Shown here in pieces: positions 1 to 9,730 of a DNA stretch of 64,000 nucleotides. Numbering within the stretch: the first letter of the stretch is position 1; each line of letters starts with the position of its first letter. A program made the position numbers and the translations under genes. The notes below the pieces were generated by a model. That model saw nothing but the letters and a program-made list of their open reading frames with translations. It was not told the origin of the DNA and ran no database searches. Where the stretch lies: the NCBI GenBank assembly GCA_013180625.2, contig SNVD02013989.1, positions 1 to 64,000 of the forward strand. Reading direction: 5' to 3'. Source of the stretch: Boswellia sacra. Taxonomy: Eukaryota; Streptophyta; Magnoliopsida; Sapindales; Burseraceae.

Positions 1-824
1 AGTAGACTATGTTTCAAAATGGGTCGAGTCAATTCCATGTCGAAACAATGATCACAAAACAGTTGTCAAATTCTTGAAGGAGAATATCTTGAGTAGATTT
101 GGAATTCCTCGAGCCATTATTAGTGATGGGGGTACACATTTTTGTAACAAACTATTTGAAACTTTAATGAAGAAATATGGAATAACCATAAAATTTCTAC
201 ACCTTATCACCCACAAACAACTGGACAATTGAATTAGCTAATAGGGAGATAAAACAGATCTTAGAAAAAACGGTTAACCCAAATCGTAAAGATAGGTCTT
301 TAAGACTTAATGATGCACTCTGGGCTTACCGAACTGCTTTCAAAACACCATTGGGAATGTCTCCTTATAGATTAGTTTATGGAAAACCTTGTCACTTGCC
401 AGTGGAAATTGAACATAAAGCTTATTGGGCCATTAAAACATTTAACACAAACTTGAATGATGCTTGCAAGTTACGAAAACTCCAACTGAGTGAACTTGAA
501 GAAATCAGGAATGAGGCTTATGAAAATTCTAAAATCTAAAAAGAAAAAATGAAGGTTTTTCATGACAAATTTATTGTTAGAAAATCTTTTGAACCTTCAC
601 AAAAAGTTCTTTTGTATGATTCAAGGTTGCACTTATTTCCTGGTAAACTTCGGTCACGTTGGAATGGGCCTTTCATTGTTAAAAATGTTTTCCCTCATAA
701 AGCAGTTGAAATTGAGAACCCAAAGAATGGTCATGTGTTTAAAGTTAATGGACAACGGTTAAAACCATTCTTTGAAAATTTTGACCAAAATGAAGAGTCC
801 ATTGCTTTAGTCTATCCTTTTTAA
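1..824 (+). pseudogene. Ty3/gypsy integrase, C-terminal part (element A)
   Basis: This is the end of the pol polyprotein of an Athila-like LTR retrotransposon that enters from the left edge. The integrase core is visible: a SDGGTHF block (second catalytic Asp) near 121-140 and the ELANREIK block holding the catalytic Glu near 231-250. It is followed by the [24 protein letters not shown] stretch typical of plant gypsy integrases (only partly in one frame) and a C-terminal module with SRWNGPF near 650-670. The gene is broken by apparent single-base deletions near 200 and 230 and by a TAA at about 537-539, where related elements have Tyr. It belongs to the same element as the accessory ORF, the LOG-like gene and the LTR downstream. 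The gypsy assignment is firm; the exact sublineage comes from the PBS of sister element B. Confidence 0.88.
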
Positions 825-946
825 GGATTGATTTTTCCCGGTCAAGTGGCGGATACGGTACTCCGTGACTATTAAAGTCGGTTTTTCAGTTCCCTAAAAA
901 CTGTTGCTTGCATCCATTTTCTTTTGTTCTCTCTCATTTTCTTCAC

Positions 947-1494
947 ATGGATACCATTCTCTCAAAATTGCACAAACATTTTCCCTCTCTTCCTCAAATG
1001 ATTTGCTTAAAATTTATAAAGCTCGTGCAGAAAGACTAAGGTTGTTGATGCGTAAGGGTATTCCTGTTGATTTAAGATGGTTAATTGAAGCCAAGGTTCG
1101 ATTCTCTTGTGAGTTTTCAGATAATCTTGTTTCCCATATGCCAGGTTTGGGAAAAAGCTCTTATGCCAAAAAGCGAAGAGCGAAAAGGTTACAAGTTTTT
1201 CCCAGATGTGCAAGATGGACTTATAACCAGCGTTGCCACTCCTTGGGATATTTGTCTAACAATCGAGAGGATAAACTACAGTTCATCAAGAATGGACTGA
1301 GTAAGGAGTCTTTGGATGATATCCGAACGACTCTTGAGACGCATTCTTGTGAACTTGTGCAGCGTGAAATTTTTAATTTGTGGACACAATTTCGAGATGA
1401 GCAGGAACGCTATAGTCTTGGGAATCTGACTCAAAACGACCCTGTTTGCCAGTTTATAATAAAACTGGATGGGAAGCATATCCCCAACTCATAG
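947..1494 (+). pseudogene. Conserved accessory ORF of LOG-bearing Athila-like elements (copy A)
   Basis: I do not recognise the family. A homologue lies at 42060-42672 in element G, in the same place between pol and the LOG-like gene. The shared start is ATG 947 (MDTILSKLHKHFPSLPQ; G has a matching MDIDSFLSNLRKHF). One A appears to be missing near 1000 (CCTCAAATG here, CCTCAAAATG in G), which moves the rest of the gene into the frame open from 904 to 1494. The protein is about 200 residues, basic, with a KKRRAKR cluster around residue 80 that could be a nuclear localisation signal. I see no membrane segment or zinc finger. Blocks shared with G include ARWTY, NREDKL and LDGKHIPN. The TAG at 1492 is CAA in G, so the family protein may run about 20 residues further. 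It sits where Athila elements carry an env-like ORF, but nothing in it looks like an envelope protein. Confidence 0.6.
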
Positions 1495-1569
1495 AAGGTA
1501 TTTAAGCCGTTTTTGGACGTAAAACCAGAGGAAGATGTGAGCCACAGTCACAACTACCTGTACATATGC

Positions 1570-1808
1570 ATGTGTGCCATTATTTTTGAATTTTAATACC
1601 TCATAGCTATCATTTTTGAATTTGTATATTTTGTTTGACTTATGGTGTCTATTTCATCATCTTTTGAATTTTTATGCATTATTATCAACTTTTTCAACAA
1701 ACAACCGAGCTACCTAGATAGATATCATCATTAGCATACCTTTTTGCACTCCATAAATACCACATGTCTTGTTCTTTTCTTCACACATAGTTAGAGAGTT
1801 ACATAGAC
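1570..1808 (+). promoter_or_regulatory. Spacer with a possible promoter for the LOG-like gene (A)
   Basis: These 240 bases between the accessory ORF and the LOG start are AT-rich and non-coding. A CATAAATAC box near 1751-1760 lies about 55 bases before the ATG and is followed by a pyrimidine-rich leader. That would fit a captured promoter or an internal start site, but AT-rich DNA gives such boxes by chance. The matching spacer in G (42673-43081) is longer and not obviously alike. Confidence 0.25.
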
Positions 1809-2457
1809 ATGGAGGGAACTTCAAAACGTCGAATCCAAAGGATATGTGTATTCTGTGGATCTCGACCAGGTAAAGTGAAGAGTTCGTAGAAGTAGCGAAT
1901 TATCTTGGTAGGCTACTGGCTGAAAGAAAGATTCATGTGGTTTATGGGGGAGGTATCCTCGGGTTAATGGGTTGTGTGTCAACAGCTGCACATGTAGGGG
2001 GTACTCAAGTTTTAGGAGTTATTCCTAAAGCTTTGGCTGTAGAAAGTATTGTTGGAAAAACGGTTAGGAAGGAGTTACAGGTCTCCTCTATGCATGAACG
2101 CATGGCACATATGCTCATCAATTCAGATGCCTTTATTGCTTTACCAGGTAGCTTTGGCACTCTTGAAGAAATTTTTCAAATTGCCTCTTGGGCCCAACTG
2201 AATCTCCATCAAAAACCTATAGTTTGTTGAATGTCAAAAATTTCTTTGATCCTTTGATAAGTTTTGTTGATGCAGCTGTGGAACAGAATTTTATCCCTCA
2301 TTCAGCGAGAAAGATCCTTATTTCTGCCACTTCTGCTGGTGAGCTACTTGACAAATTACAAGAAGTTGAGTATGAACCTGACCCAGCTAGTATTCAAATT
2401 AATTGGGCAGGAGGGCAAAACAAAAAGTGCAAATTGGATTTGAATCTCCGTTTGTAA
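1809..2457 (+). pseudogene. LOG: LOG-type cytokinin riboside 5'-monophosphate phosphoribohydrolase, carried by retrotransposon A
   Basis: LOG enzymes release active cytokinin bases from cytokinin nucleotides in the cytosol and nucleus. Visible family blocks: RICVFCGS at the N-terminus, VVYGGGILGLMG, VIPKAL, the MHERMAHM helix with the conserved Arg, SDAFIALPGSFGTLEE (family PGGxGTxxE, catalytic Glu kept, second Gly changed to Ser), WAQL and LLNV. Two single-base deletions break it, near 1884 and near 2221. The span of 649 bases plus two gives exactly 217 codons, and the composite frame has no other stop. There is no intron, whereas plant LOG genes normally have several, so an mRNA-derived capture is likely. 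It lies between the element's integrase and its polypurine tract and LTR, and a diverged homologue sits at the same place in element G. The tail LDLNLRL is an LxLxL motif. Family assignment is firm; activity of this copy is unlikely. Confidence 0.9.
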
Positions 2458-3777
2458 TTTTTTTTCTTCTTGTCCTGTATTTTATTTTATTTTACTTTTA
2501 GCATGTTATTTTATGAGTCTTTCAGGTCATCTCTCTTGAATAATAGAAGCTTCAGGTAATGTCTCCTATACTTTATCTCTCTACATTCAAACATTGAGGA
2601 CAATGTTTCATTTGGTTGGGGGGGAAGGATAGTAGACATAAGTGTGCTTGAAACTTTATTTTTTCTTGCAAAAAAAAAAAGCGAGTTAGTAATTAGATTC
2701 AGAGTGCGGTGTAAGGAGTTCAAATCCTCTTGAGAAGCATTCTGGGTCAGGAATGGCAGAGTAGGGAGGACCAGTTTGAACTCTTGAAACCCATTCTAAC
2801 CAATTTGTCATTTTATTCTTGCATTTTTTGAAGACTTATTTGATATTATTTAGTCTTGATTTTTGAATTTTATAACAAGGAGGTCTTATTCATTTCACTT
2901 TGAATTATTCAAATCTATGAACTCTCACACCTTATCATTCAATAAATTTTGTGCTTATGTACTCGTTAAGCAAGTATTCATAAACCTTTCTTCACACACA
3001 CATACCTTATGTATGATGTAGGGTGGCGAAATGAAATATTGCAATATTTGAGTTCTTTTGTTTTGTTTAGGATAACAAAAGGAAGGGGAAAGTTAAAAAA
3101 AAATGATGAAAAAATGAAAAATAAAAGCAAAAAAAAAAAAAGCAATTGTGGATAAGTTTGGTCTTGTAGCCTCCTTAATTCGAGCAATTAAGCCCGAGGG
3201 GTGCCTCAACACCTAATACCCTAAGACCAACTGGTTTGGGAGCTATTGACCCAAAGCTCGCTACATGGATTAAGGAGAAAGCTTAATGGGATTGAACATT
3301 GCACTATCCACAAGTTTCTAAGCAAAATAAAGCATCGGCAACCCGAGTCGTTAAGCTCGTAGGGGTGTCTTAACACCTAATGCCCTAAGGCCAACTGGTC
3401 TGGGAGTCATTAGCCTAAGGCTCGCTACATGGGTTAAAGATGCATTCTTTCAAAAAAAAAAAAAAGAAAAAAAAATGTATAAAATGAATGAATATCCCTA
3501 CCTAAGGTTGTTAGCCTTAACAAATACTAGAACCGATATGGCTTATTTCTAATAAGCCCCATAGTCATGTGTCAACTGAGCACAAAAGAAGGTTTGTGGA
3601 TATCTTGACTGAAGGGTACATGAGTCATTTAAAAAAAAAATCACATGAGAGTTTGTTTATTTGGATAAAATCAAGGAGAGTGCAATAATGACCACCTTGG
3701 ATGTAAAATTCTATAAATCACTTCTAAATAATAACGCTTTAATTGCTATGGACTAGCAATAAGCTAGTTGGGGGGTG
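2458..3777 (+). other. 3' untranslated region and polypurine tracts of element A
   Basis: I see no gene here. Near 2591-2627 is a GAGGACAATGTTTCATTTGG block followed by a run of eight G, a pattern common in the 3' region of Athila-type elements. The immediate polypurine tract is the G run at 3770-3775, just before the LTR. A-rich stretches occur near 3100-3140 and 3450-3475. The block reappears inverted in element B between about 6702 and 8090. Confidence 0.6.
3185..3447 (+). repeat. Two diverged direct copies of a 90-bp unit in the 3' region of A
   Basis: The units at about 3185-3275 and 3350-3440 share CACCTAAT.CCCTAAG, CCAACTGGT.TGGGAG and GCTCGCTACATGG. They lie about 165 bases apart. 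Both are also present, inverted, in element B (about 7080-7330), so the duplication is older than the split of A and B. No function can be read from the sequence. Confidence 0.65.
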
Positions 3778-5304
3778 TGATGAACACTTAAATATGCATG
3801 TTTAATAAGAGTTTAGTTCATCATATTGCATTATAGTGTCATTAAATTCCTCAACTTAAGCATATTTGTAGCATTTGCATCTTTGGAATTAATTTCTCTT
3901 AATTTTGGTTTTGTTACAGGTCCGGTAAAATGGGCATAACTCTCTATTTATAGATCAGAATGGTGCAATTCTTAATGTTTTGGAAAGCTGATTTAATTTT
4001 CTACAAGATTGTATTTCACAAGCATCATTACATTCGGGCTCTTAGTGGACCAAAATTGGGCTTGAAGTGAACCCATCTACAGTCTCGACCTAGTCTGACC
4101 AGGCCTCAGTATTTGGACAGTATCTCTCAAAATACGTATCTAAATTATGCAAATCAATATGTTCTAGAAAGCTGAGAGAAATATCTACAACTTTCATGAA
4201 GACATGTGATTAAAATTCACAACAGTTCGATGTCAAAATTGATGGTCAAAGTCGGTGCCTAATGATCCCAATTGTCAAAGATATTTACAACTAATATTTG
4301 ACAATTATGCCCTTGTAATTTGACAAGTTTGCCCCGGATGTATCTATAAATAGAGGTGCCTTGTGACCCATTAGGGCATCTTGGCCTTGGCTGGAACATT
4401 TTGTCTTTTGCTAGGATCTTGTATTGTGTTTTGTGTGTTTATGTTATTAATGAATTTCCTTTTTCTTGCATGTTATTTTCTTTCTATTATAATGTTCTTC
4501 TAATTTCTCTTTTGCTAAGGTGAAAGGGTGAAACCCTTGATATGAGAATAAGGATTCTCTAACCCTTAATATGTGCTTAATAATCTTAATCTTATAATAT
4601 TTATTCAATATGATTTATATTTAATTTCTTAATCAATCTTGACACCACTCGTAAACTGGAGGTCTTGATCCATTGTCGACAATCCTTGGCACATCAAATG
4701 CTTGGATCCTTTCTAGATGATGTATGGTTCTTCCTTACCGACACTAATCTAGTTAGGAACCTTGATTTGTTGTAGACATATGATGATTGACACATTGGAT
4801 GCTTGAACCCATTTACAAGAAGTGGTATAAATATTGGTAACGAAACAAATATAATTCATATAACTAAAATGGGTTAATTATCCTTATTTGAAATATAAAG
4901 GGCGGATCCCCTAACCTTAGCCTTCATTGTTATTGTGTTAATTCCTCTTGTATTTTAATTATTCTATTATTTATGAACTTTTTATTTTATTTACCATGGT
5001 AGGTTCTACCACCTTATGAAATTGTTCTTTAATTTACTATGGTTGGTTATACCACCTATTTCCATGGATGGTTTTACCTCCTCTTGCTTTTTGTTTTATA
5101 TTTGAATGGTCGGTATACCACCTACCATCTTACATACTTGTTGATATTATCATGTCACCTCTTTGAATCATCCATATCACATTTGTTTAGCTTATAATTT
5201 GTAACGCTTAAATTCCCTTCCTCGTGGATCGACCCCGGTCTCACCGGGTTTTATTACTTCGACACTCCTATACTTGGGAGACAATCCTTTTTTCGGATGT
5301 GTCA
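3778..5304 (+). mobile_element. 3' LTR of Athila-like element A
   Basis: The LTR starts TGATGAACAC directly after the G-rich polypurine tract and ends GGATGTGTCA. It is 1527 bp, close to the 1529 bp of the complete LTR of element B (10018-11546). Side-by-side reading shows only scattered differences, so the two belong to one young subfamily. A TATA box (TATAAATA) lies at 4345-4352. The flank after 5304 is a short filler (ACTGAGT) and then the truncated LTR of B, so no target-site duplication can be checked. Confidence 0.88.
4345..4352 (+). promoter_or_regulatory. TATA box of LTR A
   Basis: TATAAATA followed by GAGG sits about 570 bases into the LTR. The same box occurs at 10970-10977 (minus strand) in the 5' LTR of B and is mutated in the 3' LTR of B (near 6125). 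Confidence 0.55.
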
Positions 5305-5311
5305 ACTGAGT

Positions 5312-6701
5312 TAATATCAAAAGTATGTAAGATGGTAAGTGGTATTACCGACCATTCAAATATAAAACAAAAAGCAAGAGGAGGTAAAACCATCCATAGA
5401 AATAGGTGGTATAACCAACCATAGTGAATTAAAGAACAATTTCATAAGGTGGTAGAACCTACCATAGTAAATAAAATAAAAGTTCATAAACAATAGAATA
5501 ATTAAAATACAAGAGGAATTAACACAATAACAATGAAGGCTAAGGTTGGGGGATCCGCCCTTGATATTTCAAATAAGGATAATTAACCCATTTTAGTTAT
5601 ATGAATTATATTTGTTTCGTTAATTATATTTGTTTCATTACCAATATTTAGACCACTTCTTGTAAATGGGTTCAAGCATCCAATGTGCCAATCACCATAT
5701 GTCTACAACAAATCAAGGTTCCTAACTAGATTCGTGTCGGTAGGGAAGAACCATACATCATCTAGAAAGGATCCAAGCATTTGATGTGCCAAGGATTGTC
5801 GACAATGGATCAAGACCTCCACTTTACGAGTGGTGTCAAGATTGATTTAGAAATTAAATATAAATCATATTGAATAAACATTATAAGATTAAGATTATTA
5901 AGCACATATTAAGGGTTAGAGAATCCTTATTCTCATATCAAGGATTTCACCCTTTCACCTTAACAAACGAGAAATTAAAAGAACATTATAATAGAAAGAA
6001 AATAAAATGTAAGAAAAAGGAAATTCATTAATAACATAAACACACAAACACAATACAAGATCCTAGCCAAAGCCAAAATGTTCCAGCCAAGGCCAAGATG
6101 CCCTAATGGGTCACAAGGCACCTCTATTTTTAGATACATCCAGGGGCAAACTTGTCAAATTATAAGGGCATAATTGTCAAATATTAGTTGTAAATATCTT
6201 TGACAATTGGGATCATTAGGCACCGACTTTGACCATCAATTTTGACATCGAAATTTTGTGAATTTTAATCACATGCCTTCACGAAAGTTGTAGATATTTC
6301 TCTCAGCTTTCTAGAACATATTGATTTGCACAATTTGGATACGTATTTTGAGAGAAACGGCCAAATACTGAGGCCTGGTCAGACTGGGCCGAGACTGTAG
6401 ATGGGTTCACTTCAAGCCCAATTTTGGTCCACTAAGAGCCCGAATTTGATGATGCTTGTGAAAATGCAATCTTGTAGACAATTAAATCAGCTTTCCAAAA
6501 CATTAAGAATTGCACCATTCTGATCTATAAATAGAGAGTTATGCCCATTTTACCAAACCTGTAACAAAACCAAAATTAAGAGGAATTAATTCCAAAGATG
6601 CAAATGCTACAAATATGCTTAAGTTGAGGAATTTAATGACACTATTAATGCAATATGATGAACTAAACTCTTATTAAACATGCATATTTAAGTGTTCATC
6701 A
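5312..6701 (-). mobile_element. 3' LTR of element B, truncated
   Basis: Read on the minus strand it starts TGATGAACAC at 6701, next to a G-rich polypurine tract, and matches LTR 10018-11546 until about 5312. The terminal 154 bases (equivalent of 10018-10171) are missing at the junction with element A. Its TATA box is mutated (TATTTTTA on the plus strand near 6125). Confidence 0.85.
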
Positions 6702-8404
6702 CACCCCCCAACTAGCTTATTGCTAGTCCCTAGCAATTAAAGCGTTATTATTTAGAAGTGATTTATAGAATTTTCCATCCAAGGTGGTCATTATTGCACT
6801 CTCATTGATTTTATCCAAATAAACAAACTCTCAAACAATTATTATTATTATTATTATTTTTTATTTAATTTAATTTTTTTTATGACTCATGTACCCTTCG
6901 GTCAAGATATCTATAAACCTTCTTTTTGTGCTTAGTCAACACATGACTATGGGGCTTATTAGAAAGAAGCCATATCAGCTCTAATATTTGTTAAGGCAAA
7001 CAACCTTAGGTAAGGGGCATTTATTCATTATATATATATATATATATATATTTCCTTTCTTTTTAAGGAATGCATCTTTAACCCATGTAGCGAGCCTTAG
7101 GCTAATGACTCCTAGACCAGTTGGCCTTAGGGCATTAGGTGTTAAGACACCCCTTCGAGCTTAACGACTCGGGTTGTCGATGCTTTATTTTTGTTAGAAA
7201 ACTTGTGGATAGTGCAATGTTCAATCCCATTAAGCTTTCTCCTTAATCCATGTAGCGAGCTTTGGGCCAATAGCTCCCAAACCAGTTGGTCTTAGGGTAT
7301 TAGGTGTTGAGGCACCCCTCGGGCTTAATTGCTCGAATTAAGGAGGCTACGAGACCAAACTTATCCGCAATTGCTCTCTTCTCTTTTTTCTTTTTTTTTT
7401 CACTTCTTTTTTTTTTTTAACTTTCCCCTTCCTTTGTGTTGTTATCCTAAACAAAACAAAAGAACTCAATATTACAACATTTCATTTTGCCATCCACAAT
7501 CATGCATCAAGGTATGTGTGTGTCTGCGGAGAAAGGTTCATGAATACTTGCTTAATGAGTACATAAGCACACAACTTTTAAATGATAAGGTTGTGAAAGC
7601 TCATAGATTTGAATAATTCAAAGTGAAATGAATAAGACCTCCTTGTTATAAAATTCAAAAATCAAGACTAAATAATATCAAGTTAGCTAAAATGAGTTTA
7701 CAAGATCAAAATAAAATGACAAATTGGTTAGAATGGGTTTCAAGAGTTCAAACTGGTCCTCCCTACTCTGCCATTCCTGACCCAAAATGCGTCTCAAGAG
7801 GATTTGAACTCCTTACACCGCACTCTGAATCTAATTACTAACTCGCTTCTTTTTTTTTTTTTTTGCAAGAAAAAAAAGAAAATTCAAGACACACTTATGT
7901 TTACTATCCTTCCCCCCCAACCAAATGAAACATTGTCCTCAATGTTTAAATGTAGAGAGATAAAGTATAGGGGACATTACCTGAAGCTTCTTTATTCAAG
8001 AGAGACGACCTAAAAGACTCATAGAATAAAATGCTACAAATAAAGTAAAAGACAAGAAATTTAAAAATTGATGGCACACATGCATATGTATCGGTAGTTG
8101 CGACTGTGGCTCACATCTTCCTCTGGTTTTACGTCCAGAAACGGCTTAAACACCTTCTATGAGTTGGGGATATGCTTCCCATCCAATTTTCTTATAAACT
8201 GGCAAACAGGGTCGTTTTGAGTCAGATTCCCAAGACTATGAAGAAAATGAGAGAGAAGAAAAGAAAATTGATGCAAGGTAAGCAACAGTTTTTAGGGAAC
8301 TGAAAAACCGACTTTAAAAGTCACAGAGTACCGTATCCGCCACTTGACCGGAAAACAAAATAAAAACACACAACTAAAATAAACACACACAAAATAAAAA
8401 CAAA
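6702..8404 (-). other. 3' region of element B with remains of the accessory ORF; LOG deleted
   Basis: On the minus strand this stretch holds the pre-accessory spacer (8340-8280), then a join from the equivalent of base 945 to the equivalent of 1411 of A, then the last codons of the accessory ORF (about 8245-8150, including LDGKHIPN and the same TAG as A). A second join follows, from the equivalent of about 1585 straight to about 2470. The complete LOG-like gene is therefore missing. The duplicated 90-bp unit and the G-run block are kept. An AT microsatellite lies near 7030-7050 and a TTA run near 6838-6860. Confidence 0.7.
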
Positions 8405-9730
8405 CTAGAAATGATAGCAAAAATCAAGAACAAAAATAAAAATATGGCACCAATGAATGAAATTTGAACAATCGTAATAAAAAAAAAGCCAAAAGAGGAA
8501 TTTCTTCGAAAGTAATTTACCACGGTCAAAAATATGCCATTGAGGTGGTACCTTTCTTTTTCCTTTAATTGTAAAAATGGAAGAGATTACCACTAGTTGA
8601 ATTTGTTTGTCCTTGAGGCATGCATTCTTGAGTGTGGATGTTTCTTTCTGCCTTTGTTCAAAACATGGCTCCCAACTCTTAATCTCCTTCACCTGTACAA
8701 AATCAAGCAATGAGAATTCTTTAGAAACAATGATTTCTAGTTGCACACTTGGTCCAAATGAATCGGTTAACCCGATTTCTGAAGGACTTGAAAAATTCTC
8801 ATTTTGAATATAATCTTCCACATTAGTTTTAGACCCATAAGCTTCCTCATTTTCATCATGCTCGAAGTCAAAATTTTGATTAAATTCCTTTGCATGATGA
8901 TATGAGTGCCTAAGTGAGGATTCAGTCTTTTCCTTGTTAGGTGAAATTTTATCAACCTCTTCCTTACCCTTTAGAATTGATTCGTCATCTTCCTCATTAG
9001 AGTTAAGGACATGTTCTTGATCAACCTTATCATCATGAAGAGCACTTACCGAATCTTCACCTAGAGCACTTACCGGATCTTCATCTAGATGTTGGCCACT
9101 TGGATTACTCACGTGTGGGTTGATAAGGTTTGGCTTGAGTTGAGATGGAAACTCACCTTTCTCAAATGCAAGTTTTTCAAGAGCATCATTCAAGTTTGCT
9201 ATATTCTGATTAGCTTGACTTAATAAATGCATTGTCTCTTCAAAGCCATTTATAGGAGGAGAGGCATATACATGATCATGAGAATTTTGAAAATTTCGGT
9301 ATGATTGAAAGGGAGGTTGGTAAGATTGTGCATGATGATCATTCTCCCAATCCAAATTCAAGTGATTTTTCCATCCAAAATTTTGTAAGCAAGGATTAGG
9401 ATTTGACCTTTGGAAAGCATTTAAAGTATTGGGTTGCTCATGGAGACTTTTCCAAGAGGTAGGCACATTTCGGCAATCATCCGTTGGATGACCACTAGAA
9501 TTACACGTGTGACAGACATTTTCTTGCATAGATCTCATTTCTAAATCCTCGATTCTTTTAGCTAGGGATGCAAATTTGACATGAAGATCATGATTTTCTC
9601 TAAAGTTATAAATGCCTCTACTAGATGTTTTTGGCACCTCATAGGTGTCAACATGACTCCAATTTTGGGCATTTTTTGCTAGTAAGTCTAGGAAATCCAT
9701 GGTTTCATGGTTGAAATATTTTTGCATCAT
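8405..9730 (-). CDS. Gag C-terminal region with CCHC zinc knuckle (element B)
   Basis: An open frame of 441 codons, the longest in the window. The first part (ETMDFLDLLAKNA, then LAKRIEDLE) resembles the C-terminal region of plant Athila-type Gag, and CHTCNSSGHPTDDC (near 9472-9515) is a CX2CX4HX4C nucleic-acid-binding knuckle. Element G has a matching knuckle near 32253. The middle is acidic (repeated DEDPVSALGEDSVSAL type, runs of Glu and Asp), and the end has KGKRKVPPQWHIFDRGK and then a hydrophobic tail that may be read-through into the deletion join. The N-terminal two thirds of Gag, and protease, reverse transcriptase and integrase, are absent. This is a non-autonomous element; whether a protein is made is unknown. 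Confidence 0.7.
   Translation of the reverse strand: MMQKYFNHETMDFLDLLAKNAQNWSHVDTYEVPKTSSRGIYNFRENHDLHVKFASLAKRIEDLEMRSMQENVCHTCNSSGHPTDDCRNVPTSWKSLHEQPNTLNAFQRSNPNPCLQNFGWKNHLNLDWENDHHAQSYQPPFQSYRNFQNSHDHVYASPPINGFEETMHLLSQANQNIANLNDALEKLAFEKGEFPSQLKPNLINPHVSNPSGQHLDEDPVSALGEDSVSALHDDKVDQEHVLNSNEEDDESILKGKEEVDKISPNKEKTESSLRHSYHHAKEFNQNFDFEHDENEEAYGSKTNVEDYIQNENFSSPSEIGLTDSFGPSVQLEIIVSKEFSLLDFVQVKEIKSWEPCFEQRQKETSTLKNACLKDKQIQLVVISSIFTIKGKRKVPPQWHIFDRGKLLSKKFLFWLFFYYDCSNFIHWCHIFIFVLDFCYHF

Larger units (their letters stand above)
2460..8090. repeat. Large inverted repeat formed by the 3' ends of elements A and B
   Basis: The 3' region plus LTR of A (about 2460-5140) is repeated in reverse complement as the 3' region plus truncated LTR of B (about 5312-8090). 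The arms are near 2.7 kb and highly similar. The loop is only about 170 bases: the last part of LTR A plus the ACTGAGT filler. The arms differ by small indels, for example in A, T and AT runs. Confidence 0.8.

Noticed and set aside
904..946. An upstream ATG at 904 that would lengthen the accessory ORF with a hydrophobic, signal-peptide-like start
   Set aside because: The homologue in element G starts at the equivalent of 947, and B shows the 904 region as ordinary spacer sequence. The extra residues arise from the one-base deletion near 1000.
1809..2457. LOG as an ordinary host gene next to transposons
   Set aside because: It lies between integrase and the element's own polypurine tract and LTR, has no introns, and a second copy sits at the same place inside element G, whose borders are set by a target-site duplication.
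8405..8500. Hydrophobic tail of the B Gag frame as a membrane anchor
   Set aside because: It lies at the deletion join before the accessory-ORF spacer, in A-rich DNA, and is more likely read-through.
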